Of a DNA stretch of 64,000 nucleotides, positions 46,468-56,600 are shown one piece after another. The stretch comes from Flavobacterium aquiphilum (lineage in GTDB: Bacteria > Bacteroidota > Bacteroidia > Flavobacteriales > Flavobacteriaceae), in the NCBI RefSeq assembly GCF_027111335.1, contig NZ_CP114288.1, positions 2,356,001-2,420,000 of the forward strand, given 5' to 3'. Position 1 is the stretch's first letter; each line of letters begins with the position of its first letter. The position numbers and the translations under genes were made by a program. Under the pieces are notes generated by a model that saw nothing but the letters and a program-made list of their open reading frames with translations, did no database searches and was not told the origin of the DNA.

Positions 46468-46479
46468 AAATCTATCATC

Positions 46480-48060
46480 ATGATACTAAATAAAATAAAA
46501 ACAACTGCTATATGCGCTTCATTATTGGCAGCAGTAAGTTGTACCAGTGATTTTAATGAAATCAACACCAATCCTACGGGGATTACTGCCAAAGAACTTG
46601 AACAGGATTTTAACCATGTAAAAGTACCTTTTTCTACTGTTTTCACAGGTATTTTTAACACTACCCATTGGAAATACCAATTGCAGCAAAACCTTAATGC
46701 TGATATATGGTCAGGTTATATGGCTACTCCAACCCCTTTTAAAGGAGCTGCGGGAGATAATTCAAACTATAACTATGTTGATGGTTGGAATGGTTTTATC
46801 TGGAGTTTGCCTTATACAGATGTAATGGCAAATACGCTAAAAATTGAGCAAAGAACTAAAGGAAAATACGATCAGTTTTATGCTATTTCACTTATTTTGA
46901 AAGTGGAAGCAATGCACAGAGTTACTGATGTGTTCGGACCAATTGTATATTCTCAATTTGGAACTACAAATACTACGATTCCTTATGATTCACAGGAAGA
47001 AGTTTACACTAAAATGTTTTCAGAACTTGATTTTGCTGTTGCTGAATTGACAAAAAGAGTAAATGCAGGTGAGGCATCCACTTTTGTGAGTACAGATATG
47101 ACAGCTTATGCAGGTGATTACAAACAATGGGTTAAATATGCGAATTCATTGCGTTTGCGTTTGGCTATGCGATTGGTGAAAATCAAACCTGCTTTGGCTA
47201 AAACTGAAGCTGAAAAAGCAATTAGCCAAACTTTTGGTGTAATGACTACGAATGCTGATATCTGCAAAGTAATTATCCCTAATTTCATCGATCCAATTTT
47301 GACAATTTCTTCAGCTTGGGGAGATATTAGAATGTCTGCTGATATGGAATCTATAATGAATGGTTATGCAGATCCTAGACTAGCTAAATATTTTAATACT
47401 TCAGCTGATTTTCCTGGTCAATATAGAGGAGTTCGTACCGGTATTAACATGATTGCCAAATCTGATCGTACAGGTATGTCTGAAATTGGTTCAATTGTTG
47501 GATCAAATGAAAAAGTATTCATGACTACAGCCGAAGTATATTTCTTGAGAGCCGAAGGTGCTTTGAGAGGATGGAATATGGGAGGAACTGCTCAAGCTCT
47601 ATATGAGGCAGGTATCACGGCTTCATTTGCTCAACACGGTGTTTCGGGAGCGGCTGCTTATATTGCAGATAATGCAAAAATGGCTAAAGATTTCGTTGAC
47701 GTGAAAGATGCTGCCAATAATACAGTGGCAGTGAATAAAGTTACTATCGCTTGGGATGCAGCTGCTTCCAATGAAGTGAAATTGCAAAAAATCATCACTC
47801 AAAAATGGATTGCCAACTTCCCTGAAGGGCAAGAAGCTTGGTCTGAATATAGAAGAACCGGATATCCTAAATTGTTTAGAATAATACATAATACAAGTGG
47901 CGGAACGATTACAACTGAATTTGGTCCACGCAGAGTAAACTTTGTACAGTCTGAAAAAGACGGAAATCCTGGTGGTGTTGCAACAGGACTGAGCAAATTA
48001 GGCGGACCTGATAATGGAGGAACTAGACTTTGGTGGGATACTACCGGAGCTAATTTCTAG
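46480..48060 (+). CDS. SusD/RagB-family surface lipoprotein (chitin locus)
   Basis: A protein of 526 residues with lipobox AAVSC and the start CTSDFNEINTNPTGI typical of the SusD-like_2 branch. TPR-like helices (AISLILKVEAMHRVTDVFGP, QWVKYANSLRLRLAMRLVKI) scaffold the glycan-binding face, and the C-terminus WIANFPEGQEAWSEYRRTGY is a family hallmark. It caps the SusC barrel and captures the glycan at the cell surface. It starts 12 bp after SusC. The chitin assignment is by context. Confidence 0.92.
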   Translation: MILNKIKTTAICASLLAAVSCTSDFNEINTNPTGITAKELEQDFNHVKVPFSTVFTGIFNTTHWKYQLQQNLNADIWSGYMATPTPFKGAAGDNSNYNYVDGWNGFIWSLPYTDVMANTLKIEQRTKGKYDQFYAISLILKVEAMHRVTDVFGPIVYSQFGTTNTTIPYDSQEEVYTKMFSELDFAVAELTKRVNAGEASTFVSTDMTAYAGDYKQWVKYANSLRLRLAMRLVKIKPALAKTEAEKAISQTFGVMTTNADICKVIIPNFIDPILTISSAWGDIRMSADMESIMNGYADPRLAKYFNTSADFPGQYRGVRTGINMIAKSDRTGMSEIGSIVGSNEKVFMTTAEVYFLRAEGALRGWNMGGTAQALYEAGITASFAQHGVSGAAAYIADNAKMAKDFVDVKDAANNTVAVNKVTIAWDAAASNEVKLQKIITQKWIANFPEGQEAWSEYRRTGYPKLFRIIHNTSGGTITTEFGPRRVNFVQSEKDGNPGGVATGLSKLGGPDNGGTRLWWDTTGANF

Positions 48061-48411
48061 AAATATTTTATAATAGTTAATTTTTTATTCCAGGCAGGTG
48101 AAAGCCTGTCTGGATATAAAAAAATGAAGAATTAGAATGTTGCTGCAAGATTTATTTTAATTGATTTTTAAAGGTTATATAACCAACTGCTCCGATTTGT
48201 AAAGGATGTTTCCTTTGTTTTAAGGGCTTATTGTCATAGAAATTACTTTTATTTTTTAGAAAATAAAATTTATATATAAACAGGAAATCTGAGGTCTTGT
48301 TTCAAAAAAAAGAATTAAATTCAATATCAAAACAAACAATTAATAAGTTGTTTTTTAATACTTTAAATGTTTAATATTCAGCTTTTTAATAATTAAAATG
48401 TAACAAAAAAC
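48061..48411. other. Spacer after SusD with one attenuator-like hairpin
   Basis: A 9-bp stem CCAGGCAGG / CCTGTCTGG at 48090-48113 (one G-U) lacks a following T run and could attenuate or stabilise the SusCD mRNA 3' end. The remaining ~300 bp is AT-rich without repeat or exact -7 box, and presumably holds a promoter for the NagB gene. Confidence 0.5.
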
Positions 48412-50349
48412 ATGAGAACTACATCAACAATAGTCAACGACATAAGCTTTAAAAAAGCTGGTCAGTTTGAAGATACCCGTTTTGAAAAAATCCATAATGT
48501 AATTTTTAAAAACTCGGCGGATGCTTCAATAATCGTTGCCAGAGAGATTGCCGATTTAATTCGTTCCAAACAAGAAAAAAACAAGAAGTGTGTATTAGGG
48601 CTGGCTACCGGTTCTTCTCCAATAAAAGTGTATCAGGAATTGGTTCGTATGCACAGAGAGGAAGGGTTGAGTTTTGATAATGTTGTGACTTTTAACTTGG
48701 ATGAATACTACCCAATGCCGAAGGAAAGCAATCATAGTTATCATTACTTTATGCATTTGCATCTTTTTGACCATGTTGATATTAGGCCTGAAAATATCAA
48801 TATTCCCGACGGAACGGTTGCATTGGAAGACTTAAACCAGTTTTGCGTTGATTATGAAATGAATATTAAAAACGCCGGAGGCCTTGATTTTCAGTTGTTA
48901 GGAATTGGTCGTACCGGTCACGTCGGTTTTAATGAACCGGGTTCTCATATCAATTCGGGAACAAGGATTATTACCTTAGATCATATTACCAAAGTAGATG
49001 CTTCGGGGGATTTTAACGGAATAGTAAATGTTCCTAAAAAAGCAGTTACAATGGGAGTTTCTACTATTCTCCGATCCAAAAGAATAGTTTTGATGGCTTG
49101 GGGGCAAAATAAAGCTTCCATTATAAAAAGAACAATTCAGGGAGATATTAGCTCAGAAGTTCCAGCTACTTTTTTGCAAAACCATAACAATACCACATTT
49201 GTTTTGGATGAAGGTGCCGCTTCAGAATTGACGAGATTGGAAACACCTTGGCTGGTAGGGGAATGTATTTGGACTGAACAATTGAAAAACAAGGCAATTG
49301 TTTGGCTTTGCCAACAAACGAATCAATCGATTCTTAAATTGACCGACAGAGATTACAATAACAATGGAATGTCTGATTTGTTGGCAGCGGGAAGTTCTTC
49401 GTATGATTTGAATATCAATATGTTTAATGTATTGCAACACACTATTACTGGATGGCCAGGTGGTAAACCCAATACTGATGATTCCAACCGACCTGAAAGA
49501 GCTAATCCTGCGAAGAAAAGAGTTATTCTTTTCAGTCCGCATCCTGATGATGATGTTATTTCGATGGGAGGAACATTTGCCAAATTGATTAAACAAGGGC
49601 ATGATGTACACGTTGTTTATCAAACTTCCGGAAACATTGCAGTTACTGATGATGAAGCATTAAAGTTTGCCGAAGTGTGTAATGATTTTGTTGAAGGAGG
49701 TGATTCGGGAATCAATTTTCAATCGGTAATTGATTCTATTAATTCCAAAACGATAGATCAAAGTGATTCTGCCGAAGTTAGGAAATTAAAAGGATTAATT
49801 AGAAGAAGAGAATCTTATGCTGCGACAAGATATATCGGTTTGAAGGACGAAAACACTCATTTCCTGGATATGCCTTTCTATGAAACGGGGATGGTTCAAA
49901 AGAAACCATTGGGGACGGAAGATATTGCTGTTGTAAAGGAAATTATTGAGCGAATACAACCGCATCAAATATTTGCAGCAGGCGATTTGGCCGATCCGCA
50001 CGGTACGCATGAAGTATGTTTGAACGCCATTTTTGCAGCTTTGAAAGCATTAAAACCAGAACCTTTCATGAACGATTGCTGGTTGTGGTTGTATAGAGGA
50101 GCTTGGCATGAGTGGGATATTCATGAAATCGATATGGCCGTTCCTTTGAGCCCAGATGAAGTAATGCTGAAAAGACAGGCTATTTTGTATCATCAATCTC
50201 AAAAAGACAGGGTAATGTTCCAAGGGAATGATTCCAGGGAATTCTGGGTTAGGGCAGAGGACAGAAATAAAAATACGGCAAGATTATATGATAAATTAGG
50301 TTTGGCCGAATATGAAGCGATTGAAGCTTTTAAACGATTTGAATATTAG
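48412..50349 (+). CDS. nagB: Glucosamine-6-phosphate deaminase fused to a PIG-L/LmbE deacetylase-like domain
   Basis: A protein of 645 residues with two domains. Residues ~30-300 are NagB, with VLGLATGSSPIKVYQELVRM, VVTFNLDEYYPM, GIGRTGHVGFNEPGSH and TTLDH-like IITLDHITKVDA. Residues ~365-610 are PIG-L/LmbE-like, with ILFSPHPDDDVISMGGTFAK (metal-binding PHPDDD) and DLADPHGTHEVC. NagB turns glucosamine-6-phosphate into fructose-6-phosphate and ammonia; the PIG-L domain is a zinc N-deacetylase fold of unproven activity here. Fused NagB proteins of this size are known in Bacteroidota. It fits GlcNAc catabolism after chitin uptake. Confidence 0.92.
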   Translation: MRTTSTIVNDISFKKAGQFEDTRFEKIHNVIFKNSADASIIVAREIADLIRSKQEKNKKCVLGLATGSSPIKVYQELVRMHREEGLSFDNVVTFNLDEYYPMPKESNHSYHYFMHLHLFDHVDIRPENINIPDGTVALEDLNQFCVDYEMNIKNAGGLDFQLLGIGRTGHVGFNEPGSHINSGTRIITLDHITKVDASGDFNGIVNVPKKAVTMGVSTILRSKRIVLMAWGQNKASIIKRTIQGDISSEVPATFLQNHNNTTFVLDEGAASELTRLETPWLVGECIWTEQLKNKAIVWLCQQTNQSILKLTDRDYNNNGMSDLLAAGSSSYDLNINMFNVLQHTITGWPGGKPNTDDSNRPERANPAKKRVILFSPHPDDDVISMGGTFAKLIKQGHDVHVVYQTSGNIAVTDDEALKFAEVCNDFVEGGDSGINFQSVIDSINSKTIDQSDSAEVRKLKGLIRRRESYAATRYIGLKDENTHFLDMPFYETGMVQKKPLGTEDIAVVKEIIERIQPHQIFAAGDLADPHGTHEVCLNAIFAALKALKPEPFMNDCWLWLYRGAWHEWDIHEIDMAVPLSPDEVMLKRQAILYHQSQKDRVMFQGNDSREFWVRAEDRNKNTARLYDKLGLAEYEAIEAFKRFEY

Positions 50350-50381
50350 TAGTAGTTAGTTTTTTTACATGTTTGTTTACC

Positions 50382-50434
50382 AAGGTACTGACCCCAATTT
50401 TTTGGCAAACTATTTATTTTGGGGTTAGTCCTTT
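50382..50434 (+). terminator. Terminator-like hairpin after nagB
   Basis: Arms AAGGTACTGACCCCAA and TTGGGGTTAGTCCTTT pair with one bulge and one G-U around a 21-base loop, then T7. It may be read through into the hexosaminidase gene. Confidence 0.7.
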
Positions 50435-50469
50435 TTTTGAACAACATTTTTCTAATTTTTTTCTATAAA

Positions 50470-52548
50470 ATGAAATACATTGTAATTTTTTTATTCGCCT
50501 CTATCGTTTCTTCGGCTCAAATTACCAAGGAGCAACTGAATATTATGCCTTGGCCACAAAATATAACTTTGACAGAGGGCAGTTTCCTTTTGACCAAAAA
50601 CTTTAAAGTAAATATTACCGGAGCGCCAAATGAAAGAATATTTATAGGTGCTACCAATTTTTTGAGACGCTTGGACGGGAGAACAGGTCAATTTTTTCAG
50701 CAAGGATTTGTAATGGGTTTAAATGAAGTTCCCGATGCACAATTACAGATTAATTGTGTTCGGGCTGCAAAAATCGATTTGTACGAGGATGAAAGTTATT
50801 TATTGGAAGTAACAACTAATAAAATTACGATAAACGCGACTACTGATGTTGGGGCTTTGCACGCATTGGAAACTTTGTTGCAACTTTTGCAAAATAATAG
50901 CAATTCGTTTTATTTCCCAACTTCAAAAATTTCCGATTTTCCAAGATTTACCTGGAGAGGTTTGATGATTGATGGAGCAAGACATTTTATGCCAATTGAT
51001 GTGATTAAGCGCAATCTGGATGGAATGGCAGCGGTAAAAATGAATGTTTTTCATTGGCATTTGGTTGATGATCAGGGTTGGAGGATTGAAATGAAAAAGC
51101 ATCCGAAATTGATTCAAATGGCATCGGATGGGAATTATTACACTCAGGAAGAAATAAAAGATGTTGTAAGATATGCATCAGACAGAGGTATTTTGGTAGT
51201 TCCGGAATTAGATGTACCGGGGCATGCGTCAGCTATATTGACCGCATATCCCGAAATTGGAAGCAAGGTCGTTAAGCTGAATGTAAATAATGGTGAAAAA
51301 GGGCAACAATTCACACAAGTACAATCGTATAGCGTAGAAAGAAATGCTGGGGTTTTTGCTCCTACTTTGGATCCATCAAACCCTAAAACGTATCAATTGC
51401 TGGGTGAATTTTTTGATGAAATCTGTCCGCTTTTTCCGGGAAAATATTTTCACATAGGAGGAGATGAAAATGAGGGGAAAGATTGGGACTCCAATCCTAA
51501 GATACAGGAATTCAAAAAGAAAAATAAATTGGCAACGAACCACGAATTGCAAACGTATTTTACCATGCAATTAATCCCGATGCTCAAAAAGCACAATAAA
51601 GTATTGATGGGGTGGGAAGAAATTATGACCAAAAATATGTCCAAAGATGCGATCATTCATTCCTGGAAAGGAAGCAATGAGGGAATGCCAGCGGGTAAAT
51701 CTCTTGTAGATGCTGCAAAAGGAGGTTATAAAACCGTATTGTCTAATGGATATTATATTGATTTGATGCTTGGTGTTGCAGAACATTATTTGGTAGATCC
51801 AATGCCAAAAAATAATACATTGACTGATGAAGAAAAAGCAAGGATTTTGGGTGGTGAGGCTACTATGTGGTCCGAATTAGTATCTCCAGCGACTATCGAT
51901 TCCAGAATTTGGCCAAGAACAGCAGCAATTGCAGAGCGTTTATGGTCGAACGAAAATGTTACCGATATCAATAATATGCGTAAAAGGCTGGATGTGATTT
52001 CTTTCCGATTGGAAGAATTGGGATTGACACATTTAAAAAGTAAAGAAGGCTTGCTGAGAAATATTAGCAATAATCAAAAGAGTGAGGCATTGCTTGATTT
52101 GTCTAATGTTTGCGAACCACTTAAACTATATTCAAGAAATAAAGGAGGTACCGAATACCAAATGTATTCTCCTTTAACCTTATTTGCCGATGCTTGTACT
52201 CCGGATGCTTCCGATGCGATAGGTTTTGATAGTGCTATAACTAATTATTTAGCTAATAAGACAGATGAAAATCAAGCTGCAGTTGCTAATTATTTGAATA
52301 AGTGGGTTACTATACACAAAGATTTAACGGCATTAAGTAATAATGCTCCTTTGGTTCAGCCATTGTTGCCATTGTCAAAAAGTTTGAGTGCTATAGCAGA
52401 ACAGCTTTTGCTAAAAATAAGCAATAAGCAAGGTTTAGATGATTCCGCATTATATGGATTACTTGAAAAATGTGATTCCAAAGAATACGCCGATGTTGAA
52501 CTAGCGGTGTATAATAGCTTGAAAAAGTTAGTGCAAGCTAAAATTTAA
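50470..52548 (+). CDS. Family 20 beta-N-acetylhexosaminidase
   Basis: A protein of 692 residues with a signal peptide (MKYIVIFLFASIVSSAQ). The start at ATG 50470 is chosen over an upstream TTG at 50419, whose extra residues overlap the terminator T run. GH20b-type N-domain (~20-150) is followed by the catalytic barrel: FTWRGLMIDGARHFMP, KMNVFHWHLVDDQGWRIEMK, PELDVPGHASAI, the catalytic pair in YFHIGGDENEG and LGGEATMWSELVSP. It releases terminal GlcNAc (or GalNAc) from chito-oligosaccharides in the periplasm or at the surface. A ~150-residue helical C-terminal extension (from ~540) has no recognised fold. Confidence 0.93.
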   Translation: MKYIVIFLFASIVSSAQITKEQLNIMPWPQNITLTEGSFLLTKNFKVNITGAPNERIFIGATNFLRRLDGRTGQFFQQGFVMGLNEVPDAQLQINCVRAAKIDLYEDESYLLEVTTNKITINATTDVGALHALETLLQLLQNNSNSFYFPTSKISDFPRFTWRGLMIDGARHFMPIDVIKRNLDGMAAVKMNVFHWHLVDDQGWRIEMKKHPKLIQMASDGNYYTQEEIKDVVRYASDRGILVVPELDVPGHASAILTAYPEIGSKVVKLNVNNGEKGQQFTQVQSYSVERNAGVFAPTLDPSNPKTYQLLGEFFDEICPLFPGKYFHIGGDENEGKDWDSNPKIQEFKKKNKLATNHELQTYFTMQLIPMLKKHNKVLMGWEEIMTKNMSKDAIIHSWKGSNEGMPAGKSLVDAAKGGYKTVLSNGYYIDLMLGVAEHYLVDPMPKNNTLTDEEKARILGGEATMWSELVSPATIDSRIWPRTAAIAERLWSNENVTDINNMRKRLDVISFRLEELGLTHLKSKEGLLRNISNNQKSEALLDLSNVCEPLKLYSRNKGGTEYQMYSPLTLFADACTPDASDAIGFDSAITNYLANKTDENQAAVANYLNKWVTIHKDLTALSNNAPLVQPLLPLSKSLSAIAEQLLLKISNKQGLDDSALYGLLEKCDSKEYADVELAVYNSLKKLVQAKI

Positions 52549-52556
52549 TTCAAAAA

Positions 52557-52722
52557 TAAGAGCCTGTTTAAGTTTTATATTTTAGAATTGTTATAGTTTA
52601 TTTTTTGAGTGAAAAAAGGCAAATTTTGTAGAGATAGTGGGAACTATCTCGAAAAATTTAACGAATTTGTAGCCAAAAAGAAGTATAACAAAATAATTAG
52701 ATGAAATTTAAACAGGCTCTTA
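52557..52722. mobile_element. 166-bp MITE with 15-bp terminal inverted repeats
   Basis: Perfect ends TAAGAGCCTGTTTAA (52557-52571) and TTAAACAGGCTCTTA (52708-52722). The centre is itself palindromic, GAGATAGT-GGGA-ACTATCTC. No coding frame. GAGCCTGTTTAA-type ends resemble those of IS elements with transposases elsewhere in flavobacterial genomes (from memory), so this is a non-autonomous derivative. Confidence 0.82.
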
Positions 52723-52816
52723 GAGTTATAATCGTTTAAAAATGAGTTTGGTTATTTGTATTTTATGTGATTATTTATTTTGAATTAGTATTGCTTTGAG
52801 AGGGAAAGCAATATGT

Positions 52817-52844
52817 AAAACCTGGTGAGAAATCACCAGGTTTT
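52817..52844 (+). terminator. Terminator with GAAA tetraloop
   Basis: A perfect 12-bp stem AAAACCTGGTGA / TCACCAGGTTTT around GAAA, followed by T5. It lies 268 bp past the hexosaminidase stop; the MITE insertion now sits between them. Confidence 0.9.
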
Positions 52845-53020
52845 TTTTTGGTACAAAGTTTGTAATTATGGTTTTAATTTGCTGAAATATAGGTGTTTGT
52901 GTTGTTTCTATTGTTTTGTTTGGAGAAAAGTGACTATTATGACTTTTTGTTTCTGAGTTTGAAAATTAAGTTTTTTTTAAGATTTTTTGTAAAATTCTTG
53001 TGAAATAATAAAAAAAGTAT

Positions 53021-53048
53021 TTGGTACTAAAAAAGATAGATATTTTTG
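53021..53048 (+). promoter_or_regulatory. Consensus flavobacterial promoter far upstream of SusC
   Basis: TTG at 53021-53023, a 17-bp gap and TATTTTTG at 53041-53048 match TTG-N17-TAnnTTTG. A transcript from here would have a ~560-nt leader before ATG 53618, or would be a separate small RNA. Confidence 0.5.
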
Positions 53049-53297
53049 AATGAGAAGTTGTAATAATAAGTTCATAGATACGATATGTAAGATTTGATTA
53101 TTGGAAGAAATAATCATATTGAATTATTATTTGCCTTTAGTTTTGTTTTAAAAATCTATTAAAAGTTAGATAGTTAATTGTTTTTTTTATTTATTCAGGT
53201 ATGCATTAGTCCTTCTGTTTTACAAAAAACAAGTTTTTTGTACGGATTATCGCTAACTATTTTTGGACTTGATTGTATAAAATGGTTTTTTTAGTAA

Positions 53298-53343
53298 AAT
53301 AATAAAATAGTCCATCATAATAATTAAATACACCATTTTTTTT
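53298..53343 (+). promoter_or_regulatory. Conserved 46-bp motif, copy A (before SusC)
   Basis: Aligns without gaps to 60228-60273 with 37 of 46 identical positions; the core reads GTCCATCATAATAATTAAAT. Candidate operator for the AraC regulator at 59016. Confidence 0.65.
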
Positions 53344-53617
53344 GACTCCTCCATAAAATAAGTTTGTTAAAGGTTATTATAAGTTTAAGATTTCATTAAC
53401 AGCTGCAAGGTAAATGAAGTTTTTTTTATAAAGTTTGCTAAAACGATATAGTTTAAATATGAGTCTTTTTGAGGGTTGTTTGGGAAATTAGGCAATGTCA
53501 AATGGATTTAAAATAAAAGAAGCCTATGATTAAAAAGTGACAGTAAAATGATTTGTTTCGGGCAAATCAAGATTTTTTTAAATATTATTTCCAAAAACTA
53601 GATTAATTATTATTTGT

Positions 53618-56600
53618 ATGAAAAAAAGTTGCACTGATTATTATTGCACGTCTCAAAGCCAATCGAGGTTTTCAGGTGGATATGCAAAGCTGGGTAAAAA
53701 AATGCTTTTGACAGCAGTAATGTTTTTATTTACATTATTCTCTTTTGCCCAAGACAAAATTGTAGTGTCCGGAAAAGTTTCGGATGCTAAAGGTTTGCCA
53801 ATTCCTGGGGTTACTGTACGTGTACAAGGAACGAAAACAGGTGGAACCACTACCGATTTTGACGGTAAATACACATTAAGTAATGTAGATTCAAATACCA
53901 CTTTAGAATTTACATATATGGGGATGGAAACTGCTATAGCAAAAGTAGCTGACAGAAAAGTGATAAATACGACTATGCGTGAAACGGCCTCTACGCTTAA
54001 TGAGGTAGTTGTAGTGGGATTTGGTACCCAAAAGAAAGCTAACTTGACAGGTGCAGTTTCTCAAGTAAAAATGGATGAGGTTTTAGGAGACCGTCCTGTT
54101 ACTACTGTAGGATCGGCACTTCAGGGAGCTATCCCTGGGCTTAACATCACTAATTCGGCTACCCCAGGAGTTGCAGCTTCTTTTAATGTTCGTGGAGTGG
54201 CAACTATTAATACTAATGGTAATAATGCCCTTGTATTGATTGATAATGCCGAGGGGGATATCAATATGTTGAATCCGGAGGATGTTGAATCAGTTACGGT
54301 TCTTAAGGACGCAGCTTCATCTGCTATTTATGGTGCAAGAGCGGCTTTTGGGGTGGTACTTGTTACTACTAAAAAAACAAAGAAAAACCAAAAACCTGTT
54401 TTTAGCTATAATAATAACTTTGCTTATACTACACCAATCAATCAAGTGGAGCAGGCTCCAATTGCGGACATCGTACATACTCTTGGAAATTGGAGTAATA
54501 CTCCAACGGTAGGAGGACCTACTAAGCAAAATTTATTTTTATGGGAAAAATATATCAGGGATTATAATGCAGATCCGATTAATTTCCTGACGAATAATCC
54601 TGGTACATTTCAAGCAGAAGGGAGATTTATGCCAGCAAGTGATCCTACGAGTTATTATTATTTGAAAGATACTAATATTCAAAATGGTATATTTGATAAT
54701 CATGGATTGCAACAGACTCATAATTTTACTGCTTCCGGAGGATCTGAAGCGATTACCTATCGTATGTCACTAGGTACTGTTTATAATGATGGACCACTGA
54801 TTACAGATAAGGATAAATATGAAAGATACAACTTAGGTTCGTACGTGGGTGCAGATTTGGCCAAATGGTTTAATACCTCTTTGGATTTTAAATATAATAC
54901 ATCTAACAGGTCACTTGTTTCTTTAGGTCCTATTTACAGACAATTACCTAATTTTACTCCAGTCGATACTGATGTCCCAAAATCTACTGATTTGAATGGG
55001 CCAAGATATATTTTCTCAGCTCCTCAGAATTATATTAAATATGGAAATCCTGATAATTATGTTAGAAAAGAGACTAGGATTTTCTCTCGTTCTGTTTTAA
55101 CGCCTTTCAAAGGATTTGAAGGAATTGTTGAATATACGATGGATGATATTTTTAATGATACTAAAAAATTCACAAAAAGCACTGATTATATAGAAACCAA
55201 TATGGTTGTAAGTCCATCTTCTTCATTTACTGATGAGAAAGTGCCGGTATATTTCAATAACAAAAGTAATTCTCAATACCGTTCTTTGAATGCCTATGCG
55301 TCTTATAATTTTACCAGTCCGAGTGGGGATCACCGATTTAAAATCATGCAAGGTTTCTCTCAGGAAAGAAATTATTATGAAGCATTGAATGTTAACCGTA
55401 AAGAAGTTATTAACGCTGATTTGCCTTCTATAAGTACTGCGGCCGGAGAGACAATTGCTGATGATGCCTTTATTGATAAAACGATACGAAGTGCTTTTTA
55501 CAGAGCAAATTATAACTATAAGGACAAATATCTTTTAGAAGCTAATGGTCGTTATGATGGTTCTTCTAAATTTCCAAAATTAACAAGATTTGGATTCTTT
55601 CCTTCATTTTCTGGAGGATGGCAGGTTGCTAAAGAAGATTTCATGGGTTGGAGCAAAGACTGGTTAGACGAATTTAAGCTTCGTGCTTCTTGGGGACAAA
55701 TTGGAAACCAGAATATTATGCTGTATAACACAACTACAAAGCAATGGGAAGAAGTTGTTTATGGTTATTCTCCAAAAATGGATTCTAGCAGAGCGCCTTG
55801 GATTGTAGGGACAACGCAACCTACAACGCTTGGTATGCCTCCTTTGGTACGTCAGGATTATGGTTGGGAAGTAGTTGCAACTACTGATTTTGGTGCTGAT
55901 TTTTCAATGTTCAACAGACGTTTGAATATGACAGGTGATTACTATATTCGTAAAACTAGCGGAATGTTGGCGCCGGGTATGGATTATCCAGCAGTTGTGG
56001 GAGCATCTGCTCCACTTCAAAATACAGCTGACATGGAAAACAAAGGATGGGAAGCAACGGTAAGTTGGAGAGATAAAATTGGAAAAGTAGGTTATTATGT
56101 TGGATTCAATTTGTATGATTCACAATCTGTGATTACAAAATATAATAGTAATAATGCAGGTTTGTTGTCGATTAATGAATCTGGTAATAATACAACTTAC
56201 TACGTTGGTCAAAAAATTGGTGAAATTTGGGGGTATAGAAATGATGGATACTATACAGTTGAAGATTTTAAAGATACAACAACTTGGGCACTGAAAGATG
56301 GTGTAACTTCTTTAGCTGGATTCTCACCACGCCCGGGAGATGTGAAGTATAAAAACTTGTCAGATAATGGGTCAGCTCCAAACGCAAATCAAATTGATTC
56401 TCCTAGTGGTTCTATTACAACTTCTAAACCTGGTGATAGAGAGGTAATTGGGAACAACGCAGCTCGTTATTCTTACGGTATCAATGGTGGTGTAAATTAT
56501 GCAGGATTTGATTTTTCTTTTATTATGAATGGAGTTGGACAAAGAGATGCTTGGGTATCGGATATGTTGCATTTCCCACTTCTTGATAGAAACTTCTCAA

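Larger units (their letters stand above)
52845..53617. other. Long AT-rich leader region of the fucose-type locus
   Basis: 773 bp without a gene. It contains a consensus promoter at 53021-53048 and the 46-bp conserved motif at 53298-53343. Several long T tracts occur; no clear hairpin or ORF above 60 codons was recognised. Confidence 0.5.
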
